Source: Isochrysis galbana
Taxonomy: Eukaryota; Haptophyta; Isochrysidales; Isochrysidaceae
Assembly (NCBI GenBank): GCA_018136815.1
Contig: CM030938.1
Coordinates: 5,170,749-5,234,748, forward strand
DNA: 64,000 nt
Reading direction: 5' to 3'
The position numbers and the translations under genes were made by a program. Shown one piece after another: positions 29,783 through 41,116 of this stretch. A model generated the notes under the pieces. It made no database searches. It had not been told where the DNA came from and saw nothing but the letters and a program-made list of their open reading frames with translations. The stretch's first letter is position 1, and each line of letters opens with the position of its first letter.

Positions 29783-31876
29783 TCAGTGCCATGCCGGCTG
29801 ACGCTTTACGAAGCCTGCGGATTGGGCCCTCAGTCTACGGTTAGGAGGCGAGGAAATGTTGACGTTTGGGTTGGGCGGATGAGCAAGCGGCACGGAGTGC
29901 GCATAGTAGTCATGCTTGTGTAGCTGTTTCTCGATCGTTTCCTCCGGTTGCAAGGCCGAAGGGCGCATATGATTCAGGTCTTCAAATGCTTGCAAGGTGC
30001 AACCCGCCCATTTATGGGAGCGGCTCTCAGCCACTCCCTTGGCAGAGGCATACGCTGCAGGGCGTCTGCCAAGCTCTCCAGCTACCCGAGGCCCCGAAAG
30101 GATGGCTGGCCAAGGCCGACCCGCTGAGGGCGGTCTGTGCACTTCGCCGTTGTGCACCCATGGTGGGATGACGGCGACTTTGCCCGCCAACAACCGCTCT
30201 GCTGTTTTCGCCTTCTCGCGCTCAACAAATGCTTTGTACTCCAACGAGCTCAGCTCTTCAGCCGTCGGAACAATGTCTGTGCTCACCATCGTATTGCGCA
30301 CCTTCAGCGTGCGAGCCGCGAGGGGGTCGGCGTGGATACTAGAGTGGGCATCACCAAGGTCGATAGCCGAAACCTTGGTGCTAGTGTGCAAGCCTGATAT
30401 TGGATTTTGTACTCGGTGCAATCGGCAGCACTCGCCATAGGTCTCCGAATCCGCCTGCGATTTCGATGGACACCCCTTCAGATGCTGTGTTGGCTGATTT
30501 CTGACCGTCTGTGTGCCAGAAATGATGCTAGTGGCAGAGGAAGATCCCGCGACAGATTCCACCTTTGATGCAATACCATGCTTCGTGGTGGCCACCGCAA
30601 ACGATGTGGCGGGGCGCACTCTGGACAGGACTCTGTTTTCCTCTGCTTGCGGCGCTGACTGAGTGGCTTCACCGGTTGACCGCACGATAGATGGCCTCCC
30701 CGGCTGCCCAGACCCCAGCTGCGACGCAGATTCGCCGAGTTCCTCGTAGCTCATTAGCTCGGAGGCAGTGACAAGTGCGCTGGCAGCGTCGCCTATCGTA
30801 CTGCCCCCAGCAATCTCGCTCCGAGCACCAATGGCACGGTCACTTCGATCTGGTGCTCCGCTCTTCTCGCGCCCGGCGTCGATATCACATCGCTCGGTCG
30901 ATGCACCAACAGCCGGGCATGGCTTCACAGTGCTTTTGCTGCCCGAAACATCGTCTCCTCTTCGAATCTTTTGCGACCACCCTAGGAAGCATGGCGAGGA
31001 AGCAGAGGCGCCAAGGGTCCGGCCCACCCCCGCGGCCGTCACTGGTCGTCGATTCAAATGCTGCCCCTCAGACTCCTGGAGAACTGCATCTGCCTTACTT
31101 GCAGATCGCTCGCTTGACGCAGCCTCTCCCGCTTCTTTGGCGGTCTTGGCCATGCTCCTATTCTCTCGCGATGCGGGCGCAGTGCTTGCACTCACATTAC
31201 TTGTATCCTTGGGCGTTGTTTGTGCAGTTCCACAGATCCTTGAAGGCGCCAACTGCTCCGCTGAGGGAGCGCCCATAGCAGAGGAGATTTCCGATGGCCC
31301 ATCTGTTTGGTAGTTGCGCCACGAGTATGGTGGCTTCGTCTTAACCGCCTGTTTGCGCCCTTGTCCTTCCCTCCACAGTGCATGATTGAAGGTGGTGCCA
31401 TTCCGTCCCTTACCGCGTCCGTCTATTAAATCGTAGCCATCCTTCCCTGTAAAGCCCTTGCCTGTGATGGTGTTCCGGCCATCATACTTGCGCCCGACTA
31501 TCTCGGCCATCGAGCAGGTGCGGGGCATTGACCTTGCTGCCACCGACTGGGGGTACAATTTTGCGGATCGCTGCGCGTACGGCATGCGCGCTAGCGCGGC
31601 CAAATCGCCGGCCGAAGCCGATGCCTTCTTACGGATGAAGAGCGACTGCTCGCGGACGGGACAGATGTGCTCGCTCAATGTGAGTGCCCAGCGGGCATCT
31701 GCAATAGACCGCATCATCTCCTCGACAGAAGGCTTTGCAGAGCAGAGTGCTTTGCCGCCCACTTGGAGCACGGCGGCTCCGCCGACGGTGTGACTGGGAA
31801 GGCGCGCGGGCATCATGCCGTAGCCGAGCGTGTGTCCCAAAGCGGCGGGCACCCGCATCTCTCTCGGGTTGGCCAT
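29783..31876 (-). CDS. Large uncharacterised protein, single long exon
   Basis: About 697 aa from the ATG of MANPREMRVPAALGHTLGYG. The frame is open further upstream to 31927 after a possible 3' splice site, so a first exon may exist. The N-terminal 120 residues and the C-terminal 110 residues (HKWAGCTLQAFEDLNHMRPS ... HDYYAHSVPLAHPPNPNVNI) look structured and conserved in style. The middle about 450 residues are Ser/Ala/Thr-rich and probably disordered. A short N-terminal string, HICPVREQSLFIRKKA, recalls the ICPVR motif of axonemal dynein light intermediate chains, but the rest of that family's domain is absent. No enzyme motif. Codon use is GC-rich like the host genes. Confidence 0.65.
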   Translation of the reverse strand: MANPREMRVPAALGHTLGYGMMPARLPSHTVGGAAVLQVGGKALCSAKPSVEEMMRSIADARWALTLSEHICPVREQSLFIRKKASASAGDLAALARMPYAQRSAKLYPQSVAARSMPRTCSMAEIVGRKYDGRNTITGKGFTGKDGYDLIDGRGKGRNGTTFNHALWREGQGRKQAVKTKPPYSWRNYQTDGPSEISSAMGAPSAEQLAPSRICGTAQTTPKDTSNVSASTAPASRENRSMAKTAKEAGEAASSERSASKADAVLQESEGQHLNRRPVTAAGVGRTLGASASSPCFLGWSQKIRRGDDVSGSKSTVKPCPAVGASTERCDIDAGREKSGAPDRSDRAIGARSEIAGGSTIGDAASALVTASELMSYEELGESASQLGSGQPGRPSIVRSTGEATQSAPQAEENRVLSRVRPATSFAVATTKHGIASKVESVAGSSSATSIISGTQTVRNQPTQHLKGCPSKSQADSETYGECCRLHRVQNPISGLHTSTKVSAIDLGDAHSSIHADPLAARTLKVRNTMVSTDIVPTAEELSSLEYKAFVEREKAKTAERLLAGKVAVIPPWVHNGEVHRPPSAGRPWPAILSGPRVAGELGRRPAAYASAKGVAESRSHKWAGCTLQAFEDLNHMRPSALQPEETIEKQLHKHDYYAHSVPLAHPPNPNVNISSPPNRRLRAQSAGFVKRQPAWH

Positions 31877-32014
31877 CACGTGCGTCTCGTAACGGACCTC
31901 GGCTTCCTGCTCGCAATGCGCGAGCAAACCAACCGTCGGGCGTTTTCACAACGTTAGAACTTAAAGCGTCTTAGGACATCTTGTTCGCTAGCATTCCTAG
32001 AGTCCCAACGAGCT

Positions 32015-32867
32015 CAACTATCAGTAAAACTGATAGGGTCATGGGGGCCGCGTCCCCCCCCCCCTCCATCGCAGACACCCTCTGGGTGGGCCTGCACAAT
32101 CATCCTCAGCCCCTGCCTGCTGGCAGGGGCTGAGCTGACATCATTCCTGCCCAGACTACCGCCAAGCGCGCGCCGCGCGCCGCACGCATTCGCCTGCACA
32201 TGTTCCCCATCGCACTGACCCACCCCTTCTCCACTGAGTCACAGAGCATCCGAGCCGCCAGGAAGGCACCCAGAGCCAGCGAGGCCAGCAAGGGAGAGGC
32301 AGGGGAGGCCAGGAGCCCAAACCCAGCCTCTACTGCCCCCTGAGCTGGCCCAGCTGGCAGCTGGCTCTCTGGGGGGACCCGAGGGTCCCTCCAGAAACAC
32401 TGACACTTAGTGCCCCGGTATTCATTGAAAACGAAAAGGGTAGGCTACGAATGAGCGAAAATACCCGCCTCGTAGCGACAGCGCTTGGTCTCGCTGAAAG
32501 GCTCGCGTAGCGAGAAGCAAAAAGAGACGACCTACACTGATTGACCAACCAAAGATACGATCGAACAACATAGATCTCCCAAGGCAAACATAGATAGACA
32601 CACGCGGACACAAGGGAACCGAAAATAGCACTACAAGAAACAGGCCACCCAGCAGCACAGGAGGAAGTTGAGTACGCGCAGCTGAGGACAGGTGCACCCC
32701 GCTCCGCTCGGACCCCCACATGACACATGACCCGAGCAGCCCCTAAGTAGAGCACGAAGGGAGTTGCCGCAAGGCGGGGAATGAGGGTGAGGAAGGGAAA
32801 GGGGCGTGGCTACGAAGGAATGGTTCAGGGCCACGTGTGAGGCGAGAAATTTAAACGGTTTTTTTTG
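32015..32867 (+). mobile_element. Non-autonomous element: 5' hairpin to poly-T end
   Basis: It starts with CAACTATCAGT-AAA-ACTGATAG, a perfect 8-bp stem, and GGTCATGGGGGCC. It ends at about 32867 with GAGCAGCCCCTAAGTAGAGCACGAAG-like sequence, GTGTGAGGCGAGAAATTTAAAC and a T8 run. The distal 170 bp resemble those of the copies at 53440-53604, 56240-56438 and 59470-59668. There is no open frame of note. It is about 850 bp long. Confidence 0.6.
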
Positions 32868-32872
32868 TTGAG

Positions 32873-33768
32873 GTGCGCGACGATCGCGCCGAGGACCTCT
32901 TCGTCTTTGGCCTGGTGTCCCTTCTCGTACCACGCCGTAAAGGTGATAATGATCTTGTGGGAGTCCGGAAATTCGGCCTCTTCCTCGGGCTCGGGCTCTA
33001 GGTCTTCGTCAAGGAGGGCCACCTGTGTGTCCGGGGCGGAGGGTGGGGTTAGCCTCACATGTGTTCCCGCCGTCTCTCTAGCGTAAAAGTTGTGTCCGAT
33101 TAGCTAGTGGCTAGTGGCTAGTGGGGTTGGGGTTGGCTAGGATATGTAACATTCATTAATTTTATTTTTTTGTTTTAGGAATCGTCTCACCGCTGGAGAA
33201 TCTCGCTGCATCTGCATCCTACATGCACCTTCTTCGCCCTCGTCTCCTTTATTGTCGCCTACCTTGTCGCCAGCTTTGCCGCTTTGCCCCTCGCCTCGCC
33301 TAGTTTATTTAGCTCCTTGCGTCTAGCGTCTAGCGTTTCGTTTTGCGTTTTTAGGTTATGTCGCGCGTTTAGGTATCGCTGGTCCAAGGAACAAGGAACC
33401 GCCACCTTGTGTGATCCTGATCTCCCTCAGGTGCTAGCCGTTGGATTACATCGTGGCCACTCTCTGGCGCTCTCGCTCCCACCGGCTCGCAGGCTGCAGG
33501 CTGCCCTGCGCCTCACGCCTCACGCCTCACTTGATCACTTGGGCTCGCCAAGAGTGCGCCACCGCTCTCCCTCCCTTGAGCTCTCGCCTTGGCCCCATGG
33601 GAGAAGCAAGTATAAACTGAGTTGTTTGTATGCTGAAGGAGTGTAGTAGTAGTGTAGAAGTATGTAAGAAGGTTGCTGGCGGCTGGCGGGGGCGGAGGGC
33701 GGAGGAGAGAGGAGAGAGGAGAGAGAGGAGAGGAGCGCGGACAGGGGTGAGTGTACCAGTGTATCGGC

Positions 33769-33800
<32 letters not shown>

Positions 33801-34327
33801 CCACACTCCGATCTCGTGGGGTCCTCGCTACACCGTAAAAGGATCCCCTCTCCTTTCCTCTCGCTTCCTGGCTCTTGAGGCGCTTTCCCACTCACCACCT
33901 GTCACTCTCATACACTTTTAGTATGAATACTATTTGATTCCCCTCTCTCTCCCCCCTCACTTTATGTTTTCACAGTTGTGCGTCCATCATCATCTCTCTC
34001 TCTCTTGTCAAGAGACGTCGTTTTCTCTCATGTCGCCTCCGTCCTCGCACACTTGAACCCTACGCAATACACACGCAACGAACTTATCTCACGAAAGTAC
34101 AGGAGCTGAGAGTTTCTGTAGCTCAAGCGAACAGCCGCAGGATGTGAGTGCCCCCACACTCCTCACATCTCTCCATTCTTCAAATACTAGTACTTGAAGT
34201 GAGAGCTCCCAACCGAGGTGCCACACTCGCTCGCACAGCTTATACCTCGTATCGTGCCTGGTATCTGATCACTGCGGAGGTTGTCCCCATTGGTCGCACC
34301 CACATTCGCTGTCTGCGCGCCGCCACC
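32873..34327. other. Repeat-rich gap with a G28 run
   Basis: About 33240-33470 (plus) is a relative of the leader of the Gag-like element at 28700-28450 (shared GTTTAGGTATCGCTGG, GGAACCGCC, TGGATTACATCGTGGC-type blocks). A minus-oriented hairpin-CATGG module lies at about 33592-33624. A run of 28 G sits at 33769-33796. The last 300 bp before the acyltransferase start are its likely promoter and leader; no TATA-like element stands out. Confidence 0.5.
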
Positions 34328-37300
34328 ATGGCCAGGCTCACTCTTGCCGCGGCGATGCTCGCGAGCGCGGCGGCGCTGCACGGCCCGATCATGCGCGCGC
34401 GCGCACCATCGACTAGGTCGCACGTGCCCGCCATGGTCTTCGACCAGCTCAAGAAAATGGCCGGCGACTCTGCCGCAGCGGTGCGCACCTCTCTCTCGCT
34501 TCCCACTCTCCGCCCTCCCACTCTCCCCCTCTTCCACTCTCGCTCCCGTTCCCGCTCCCTCGCTCTCGCCGCTTCTCACTCTCCACACCGGGGGGCTTCT
34601 CGCCCGGCAACACGTTCGGCTGGCCTCCGTTCCGTCGCTGTTGCCTTACCTGCTCGGTGGGCAATGCTGTGAGAGGCTGGAAGAGGATCGCAACAAGGGA
34701 GGCAAGCAGCTTCAGATGGGTCTCAAGGCGTCGTGCTATGCTTTCTCGCGAGGCGAGGCAGACCCACGGGCTGTTCGGTGCTCGCTATACACACATCCGG
34801 TCCCTCTCATCCTGACTCGCACCTGCATACCATCTTCTGACACCCACCATCAGGTCAAGGAGGCCGCCGCCTCTGCTGTTGTGGAGAAGAAGGTGGAGGA
34901 GAAGCTCGCTAAGGCGCAGGCGAGTTTGCCACATATATAGTGGCCATCGGCCTCGCGAACATGCCTCTGCTGTTCTCCAGAGGTTCTCCTTCACCGCCAT
35001 TTCTGTGCGAAGGAGCATGAAAACCTCGTGACACATGCAAGCCCCTATCCCCTCCCGCCCACACACACCTTGTTCACACCTTTGGCAGGAGAAGTACAAC
35101 ATCCCCACCAAGTACACCACTCTGATGAAGAGCTTTTTCACCTCGTACATGACTGAGATCTACGTAAACGACAGGGACATGGACAAGTAAGTCCATGCCT
35201 TGCATGCGCTGGTGGCACTTTTACATCGCATGCCTTGCACCGGGAGGAGAAAAAAGGCACTCTGATCGAGCAGTTCTGCTGATAATGCGCTGTAGGTACG
35301 AGCAGATCTTGACGGTGCTTATGAAAAAGGTCTTGGAGACGGCCAAAGAGCCGCACGTCTTCGCTCCGTTCCATGAGGTGCGCCAGAGTTGAGAGGCGAT
35401 CACAGCCGGCGTCGAGCTGACACAGCACAGCACATGTCACCAACGCGTGTGCCACAGCCTCGTGTTTCCCAGTGCGCGCCTATTCTCCACCATACCGCTG
35501 TGTCAATTCGACCTCTGCTCATCGTCTCACAAGTGATTTGCGCAGCGGAATCGCCAAGGTACCTACTTAGACCTGCCTGCCTCGACATGTCGGCACCACC
35601 TAATGTTGTCGCTGCAGGCTATCCGCGAGCCCTTTGACTACTACAAAATGGGTTGCGACTTCGCTGCGGGAATGGTTGATAACGACAACTCGATCATTGA
35701 GGGCTTCGAGCAAATCGCCAAGATGCAAGAACAGGTGCACGCCCTGCACGAAAAGGGGGCGTGCATGGATAAGGGTCGCGCATCGAGGACTCCAAGCTTG
35801 GCTACACCCTAGAGCCGAGAACAGTGCCTCACTCGGTGTCTCGTCTCCAAGTTGGTGGATTTCGCTACCAGCTTGCTCTTACTCAAATTCCCCGTCTTGC
35901 AGATCGCGGCGGGTGATAACGTCGTGCTCTTCGCCAATCACCAGAGCGAGGCTGACCCGCAGATTTACTCCGTTCTTCTTGACCCCAAGGTAGGCATCCA
36001 CTCTCGGCAGACTTTAAGACCGCGCGATTTGTGGTTGGCTGTTTAGACCACATTTCGAATCCTGCTTTCTGAATCGGGCGTCTGTGAGGCAGGTTGTGCC
36101 ATGTCGGAACAAAGTCAATCCCACACCAAAACGCAGGTGCCTGGCTTCGCCGAGTCAACCATCTTCGTTGCTGGTGATCGCGTCACCACGGACTTGCTGG
36201 CCATGCCCTTCTCGATGGGTCGAAACCTTTTGTGCATCTTCTCCAAGAAGCACGTAAGTAGGCCGCACCCCATCTAAGCTATTGCTATCATCAAACTGTC
36301 TCACGGCGGTTGCAACACTGCCGCTGCTACCATCTTACATGCCTAAGTATACATGTGCGGGTCGCCAATGTGGGGTTAAGCAAAGCAAACTTTCCCCATA
36401 GGTCGACAACCCACCTGAGCTCAAGTCCACTAAGCAGAAGCACAACCGCATGGTCATGAAGACAATGCAAAAAATGTTCGGGGAGGGAGGTACGTTGCTT
36501 TAGGTTAGAGGGATTGGGGCTTGGGTGCGGTGATTGATGAGGTTGTCATTCCTGGGATACGCCAACCGTGACCCTTTACCTTGTCACCATTCGGATAGCC
36601 ACCTCCTCGCCTCAGGCAAACTGATTTGGGTTGCTCCTTCGGGCGGTCGCGATCGGCCCGACCCGTCTACCGGAAAGTACACAGTTGCACCTTTTGACTC
36701 GAAAAGCATCGAGATGTTCCGTTTGATGGCAGCAAAGGCGAGCCTTAATGCAAAAGATATACGCTAAGTGTGTACTTAGGAGTGTTCTGTCTATTCAAGA
36801 GACAAGCAACGACTCTGGCTACTAAGATACTGTCCGCTCTCCGTGCTCCCCACCTCGGTAGGCCGAGAAGACCACCCACTTTTATCCTCTGTCAATGTTC
36901 ACCTACCCAATCTGTCCACCGCCCAAGGCCGTCGGTGGCGAGATTGGCGAGACCCGCACTGTGAAGTAAGTTTCTAGTCGGAGTTCCGTGCAGTACTACA
37001 TCCCAGGCCGCGTTCGATCTGAGACGCTCTTTTGGCCAGACAGGTTCCTGAGCTTCGACACTCATTAATCCTTTCTGTACACTCATGCCATAGGTTCTAT
37101 CCGGCGGCGCTCCACTTCGGCGAGGAGGTCGACCTGTCAGCCTTCGCAGAAGGGTGCGCATGTGCTACGCAAATCCTGGCCACCTAGTCATCTGCGGCAT
37201 CTTGTGACACCACTGCATGGGCTGTTGTTCTTGTTAGCCATTACAAATGCATTGATTTGCAATCCATTCTTTTGACGTTCCTATGCCCACCAAGGGGCTC

Positions 37301-37499
37301 TCTATTCGAGGCTTGAGGATGACAGACGCCTCCTGCCTTCTCTGTTTGATGCATAACTAGGTGTGTGATTGACAACTTCCCTGAGGGATGCGATGCAAAC
37401 TCCTCTCGTGACGACCTGCGCGAGGCTCTTGCTATTCACGTACACAAAATCGTGTCCAACAATTACGAGGCGCTCGCCAGCAAGCTCGACAAAGACTAA
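34328..37499 (+). CDS. Plastid glycerol-3-phosphate O-acyltransferase
   Basis: Twelve exons: 34328-34480, 34854-34919, 35089-35186, 35296-35377, 35618-35734, 35903-35989, 36137-36253, 36402-36489, 36616-36737, 36862-36965, 37094-37153 and 37361-37499. All phases agree, giving 410 aa. It transfers an acyl chain to the sn-1 position of glycerol 3-phosphate, the first step of plastid glycerolipid synthesis. [20 protein letters not shown] is a signal-peptide-like leader, fitting import into a plastid within the endomembrane system. A helical N-terminal part is followed by NHQSEADP (the acyltransferase NHX4D box, about residue 184), [33 protein letters not shown] (substrate-binding GGRDR-type motif, about 283) and [20 protein letters not shown]. 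These match the soluble ATS1/PlsB-type plastid enzyme. Introns 2 and 9 appear to start with GC (CAG|GCGAGT and AAG|GCGAGC). Start: ATG in a strong CCACCATGG context. Confidence 0.93.
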
Positions 37500-39273
37500 A
37501 TTTATGTAGAGGTACTCGTCGGCAGTGGGCAAAAGGCGACAGCCGCTCGGAGCGGCCACAGCACCTGCAGCTGAGTGCCGCCATGGAAAGATTTAGCTAG
37601 GACAAGAAACTCGGCGAAGAATTAGAGCCGCGTGCTATTTCGCAGCCGTCCGACCTCGTCTATTCAGATGCAACAGTGGGCGCGTGCCCGTGGTGTCTGC
37701 ATGTGTAGGTCACCCACAGTTATACCAATTCACTGTGGTTGGCCTCAAGTGCGCAATGGTGGCAATAGCGCTATGGCCTATAAAGTGCTCTGCATTCCAC
37801 GGACTCGACCGGGGCATAGGGCACGCCAACAGTGACATTTGGCAGCATCCAAGTCGCTTGTCGAAGTCGCGCGCTGCACCTTGTGGCTCTTGATAGCTCT
37901 TGGCTGTGGCTCTTGATAGCTCTTGGCTGCGGCTCTTGATAGTTCTTGACTGTTTGGACAGTTGTGTAGCGTCTTGCTCTTGGCTTGCTCTCGACTATTG
38001 CTCTTGTCGTGCTTAGACGGATTATCCGATTATTGTTGGTCGTGGCTACTCATATGGCAAATTGGCCCTTCTGCATTCTGAGTTGTAGCGTTGCATTTGT
38101 TTGCGTGCTCTTGCATGCTACAATATTATCTACTACTAGTATTATTATTCATGCGCTCGTCACAACTACAACTATTTGTACCGCTAGGAAGCGCCGATGT
38201 ACGGTGGCCGGAGAAAGCGCGCCGGAAGGAGGGGTGGCGGTGGGTAAGAGCAGGTAACAGGTAAAAAAAAACATCTGAAGGTTCAGAGCCAAGGTGCACG
38301 TTCCGTCGAATATGGGACAGACTCGAGTGAGCCATCAAATACGTCCATGATTAATTTATGTAAGAAAATCATATAGCATTCTAACATTAGATTTGCATTT
38401 AGTATTTTAACATTATAATTGTACTGCCACTCTATACGAGTGCAGCGCTCCACCTTCACCTTCTTTGTTCTTTGTCATCCTTTCTCCCTCCTCGGCGACT
38501 GCCTCCGCCATACGTGACAAGACGGCCTGCCCTTGTCCTCAATCTAGAGTTGGGGTCAGCTGACCGCCGCACTTTGTCGTATTCCATACGATGACAGACT
38601 TTTACTTTAACCAGTGGGTTATTCTTAGGCCTCAAGGTCTCGTCGATTGGTATACCGCCTCTTCTCTCACTTTCTCTCGATGTCATCAAATGTTCCGTGA
38701 CTGTCTTTTGTCTTCTCTCCGTGTCTCGGTCATAGCTCCCCAGCGAGGTCTGTCCTCGTTGTACCGACCCCTCCGTCGCATGTCTGCGCGTTGCTGAATT
38801 GCCCTGGTGCCGACGCTTGGCCGTCCGACCAGGTGTTGTTAGTTTTCGCCCCGTTTGGCTTAGTGTGTGTGGTTCTGTGTCCTTAACCTTTTTGGGGCCT
38901 AGCGTTGTAGCCTCCCGTGTCTACCTCGGACCTAAGAAGCTCTCATCCTCATTCTCTTTCTACCACTAGCTCGCTAGCTAGCCTCGTTCCTACTCTCCGA
39001 CGCCACGCGTCACAATCCTTCGGCCTTCAGTCCACCTCGTCGCTCGTAGCGCTCGATGGCAGACACTGTCAGGCCCGACTGGCGGCTGGCGACAGGAGGG
39101 GCGAGAAGAAGGGAGTGGCTCAAGACGTCCCTGTGGCAGGTATCGGGGGGCGCAGTCATTTATTTCTTCGAGGACTGCTCGCGGCGCGAGCTGTAAGGGC
39201 CGTTCTGCTTCACGACGAGAGGTCCCTCCCCCCCCCCCCGGTGTTTTTCCCCGGAGAGTCGGCCGGCGTCGAC
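37500..39273. other. Gene-poor region with minisatellite
   Basis: About 37884-37952 holds three 23-bp tandem units (GGCTCTTGATAGCTCTTGGC...). A poly-A/CATCTGAAGGTTC motif at 38264-38285 matches termini elsewhere in the window. No supportable gene was found; the frames between 38450 and 39270 lack protein-like composition. Confidence 0.45.
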
Positions 39274-39317
39274 CGGTCCGCCTCAATGGGTTTTCCCTCA
39301 TTGTAACTTGTGGGGAG
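39274..39317 (+). repeat. Left terminal inverted repeat
   Basis: GGTCCGCCTCA-TGGGTTTTCCC--ATTGTAA-TTGTGGGG, where dashes mark the differences from the reverse complement of 41117-41160. The preceding dinucleotide is AC. Confidence 0.72.
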
Positions 39318-39570
39318 TTATAATGGGAGCCGGGGGTTTGCGAGGGGGGAGATTTGAAGGGATGCATATGTGTATGTGTCTGTGCCATCACTTCAAGGCG
39401 TGCGGGCAAGTGCGCTGAGGGGTGTCGTGATAGTACCGGGCTAGTGGGAGTAGTGGTGCTAACGCTCAGTTGTTTTATTATTATTGTAAACGCGGCTCAC
39501 TTTACCCTCGCCTCCTCACATTCATTCACCGCGAGACACGGGAGAGCACCGCGCGATGCTCTCGCCCGGG

Positions 39571-39677
39571 AGATATACCGGAGGGCAGATATACCGGAGG
39601 GGAGAGATACCGGAGGGGAGAGATACCGGAGGGCAGATATACCGGAGGGGAGATATACCGGGATATACCGGAGGGGG
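39571..39677 (+). repeat. 16-bp tandem repeat array
   Basis: Six to seven units of AGATATACCGGAGGGG or close variants (AGAGATACCGGAGGGC), with one shortened unit near the end. The same ATATACCGGAGGGGG core occurs alone at about 45697-45711. The units are adjacent, with no spacers, so this is not a CRISPR array. Confidence 0.88.
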
Positions 39678-39689
39678 CCTGCGCTTTTT

Positions 39690-40780
39690 TTGCTTCTTGC
39701 TGACGAGGTGGATGGAGTCCGACTCGCGGTCACATTTGCTGGAGTCGCCAAGAAGGCACCTAACATCGACGCTCTATCGGCCGCCAACTACAAGTGGGAT
39801 GCTCCCGCGGAAAGGCTTCAATTGAAGGATATGGATCGTGGGGTGTATCGAGACCATCAATGGCGGCATGATATCAGCTGTCCAGTAGATGCGGATGTCA
39901 AGCTCATACATAGCCATCGACCCGGGTATCAAGAAGAAGCTGCAGGTTGCGTCAGCTCCTCTGTCGCGATGCGCTGACGCGGCGCAGCTTGCGGAGCTCG
40001 CTGCAAGTGAGCCCAATTCCGTCTTCTGGAGCATTTCCTCCAAAGACTGGGCGGACTACGCGGGCGCCAAGCGCTGGGAAGCTAGGGTTACCGGTGCTCG
40101 ACAAAGGAATCGACCGTACGACGTACTCGTTGAGGAACTGCGGATGTGCAGGAAGAAGACATCCAAAAGTGCGACTTTCCAGGAATACCTCTTCCACCTG
40201 CTTGGAGGCCTTTCCACGTTCACTTCTCACCTCTTGCACCCTCAGCGTTCGATGGATCGATGGTGTGAATCCCGAAAGGCGATGAGCGCGCTGGCTCGCA
40301 TAGCGGACCGCGTATGGGGGATCAGGAAGAGGAAGAAGGATGAACCCCTCGCTGAAGGCTGCATCCCGAATGACGAGAAGAAGAGAACTATCGTGCTGGT
40401 AGGAGATGGGTCATTTGGGGATACTTTCCCCAAGAAGAAGTTTGTGCGCGCACTTGCGTCGCGCGGGTTGACGATTGTGCTCGACGAGTACAACACTTCT
40501 TCGATGTGCCCCTGCGGGGAGTCCCAACTGCAGGACGCTGCAGCGATCTTTCAGGTCGCATCTGATGACGCTCCACGTCGCCCTCGGTGCCACAAAGCAC
40601 AAAGCAGCCGAGCACGAAGGACCATATCACGTGATGTCTACCTTTCTTCTGAAGCAGCTAGATACCGACCGTGATGAACTAGCGTGCATGCAAATGCTGC
40701 TTGCTGGGTACAAAGGGTTGTGTCACGGAACTAGGCCGAAATGTCTATGCTCAGGTGTCTGGAGGAAGGGGCGTCTGTAG
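39690..40780 (+). pseudogene. Fanzor/TnpB-like RuvC nuclease, N-terminally truncated and frame-shifted
   Basis: Homology-like segments run in order but change frame. DEVDGVRLAVTFAGVAKKAP to DISCPVDADVKLI lies in one frame (to about 39905). SYIAIDPGIKKKLQVAS, the RuvC-I motif with catalytic Asp, to IVLVGDGSFGDTFPKKKF and LDEYNTSSMCPCGES (RuvC-II/zinc-finger region) lies in a second (about 39900-40620). TDRDELACMQMLLAGY (RuvC-III Asp) is in a third frame at about 40665-40715. This order (DPG, GDGSFG, DEYxTSxxC, RD..A..ML) is typical of Fanzor proteins, eukaryotic relatives of the RNA-guided TnpB nucleases. The expected N-terminal lobe is missing. Two frame changes and the truncation mean it is probably dead, unless unrecognised introns explain them. 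Confidence 0.72.
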
Positions 40781-41116
40781 TGAAATGGTGTTTTGTGTCC
40801 GCTTAGCGTTTTCGCACATAACGTTAAAGTTATCGTCCATCTTTGTTGTTATCCATTCCAATCGCTTGAGTACTACATCATCAGCCGCCATTCCATTTAT
40901 AGACATGGTTGAGCACTGTGAGGTGGGTGCCTTTGCTCAAATACAATAAGATTTTTTGTGTACCGACACATCGCGTATTTGGAAACGAGGGGTACCAAAG
41001 GAAGGCAAACGACCTCTTTGGGGCTCAAGGGAGTAGCAGGTAGTTGACTATGTTCAAACGGTCAAAAAGTTTGAGTTGAGTTCGCGTTAGACTATTTTTA
41101 TACCACCTACTTATAT

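Noticed and set aside
29783-31876. An axonemal dynein light intermediate chain
   Set aside because: Only a five-residue ICPVR match was noticed; the family's helical domain is missing.
39571-39677. A CRISPR-like array
   Set aside because: The 16-bp units are directly adjacent with no spacers, and the setting is eukaryotic.
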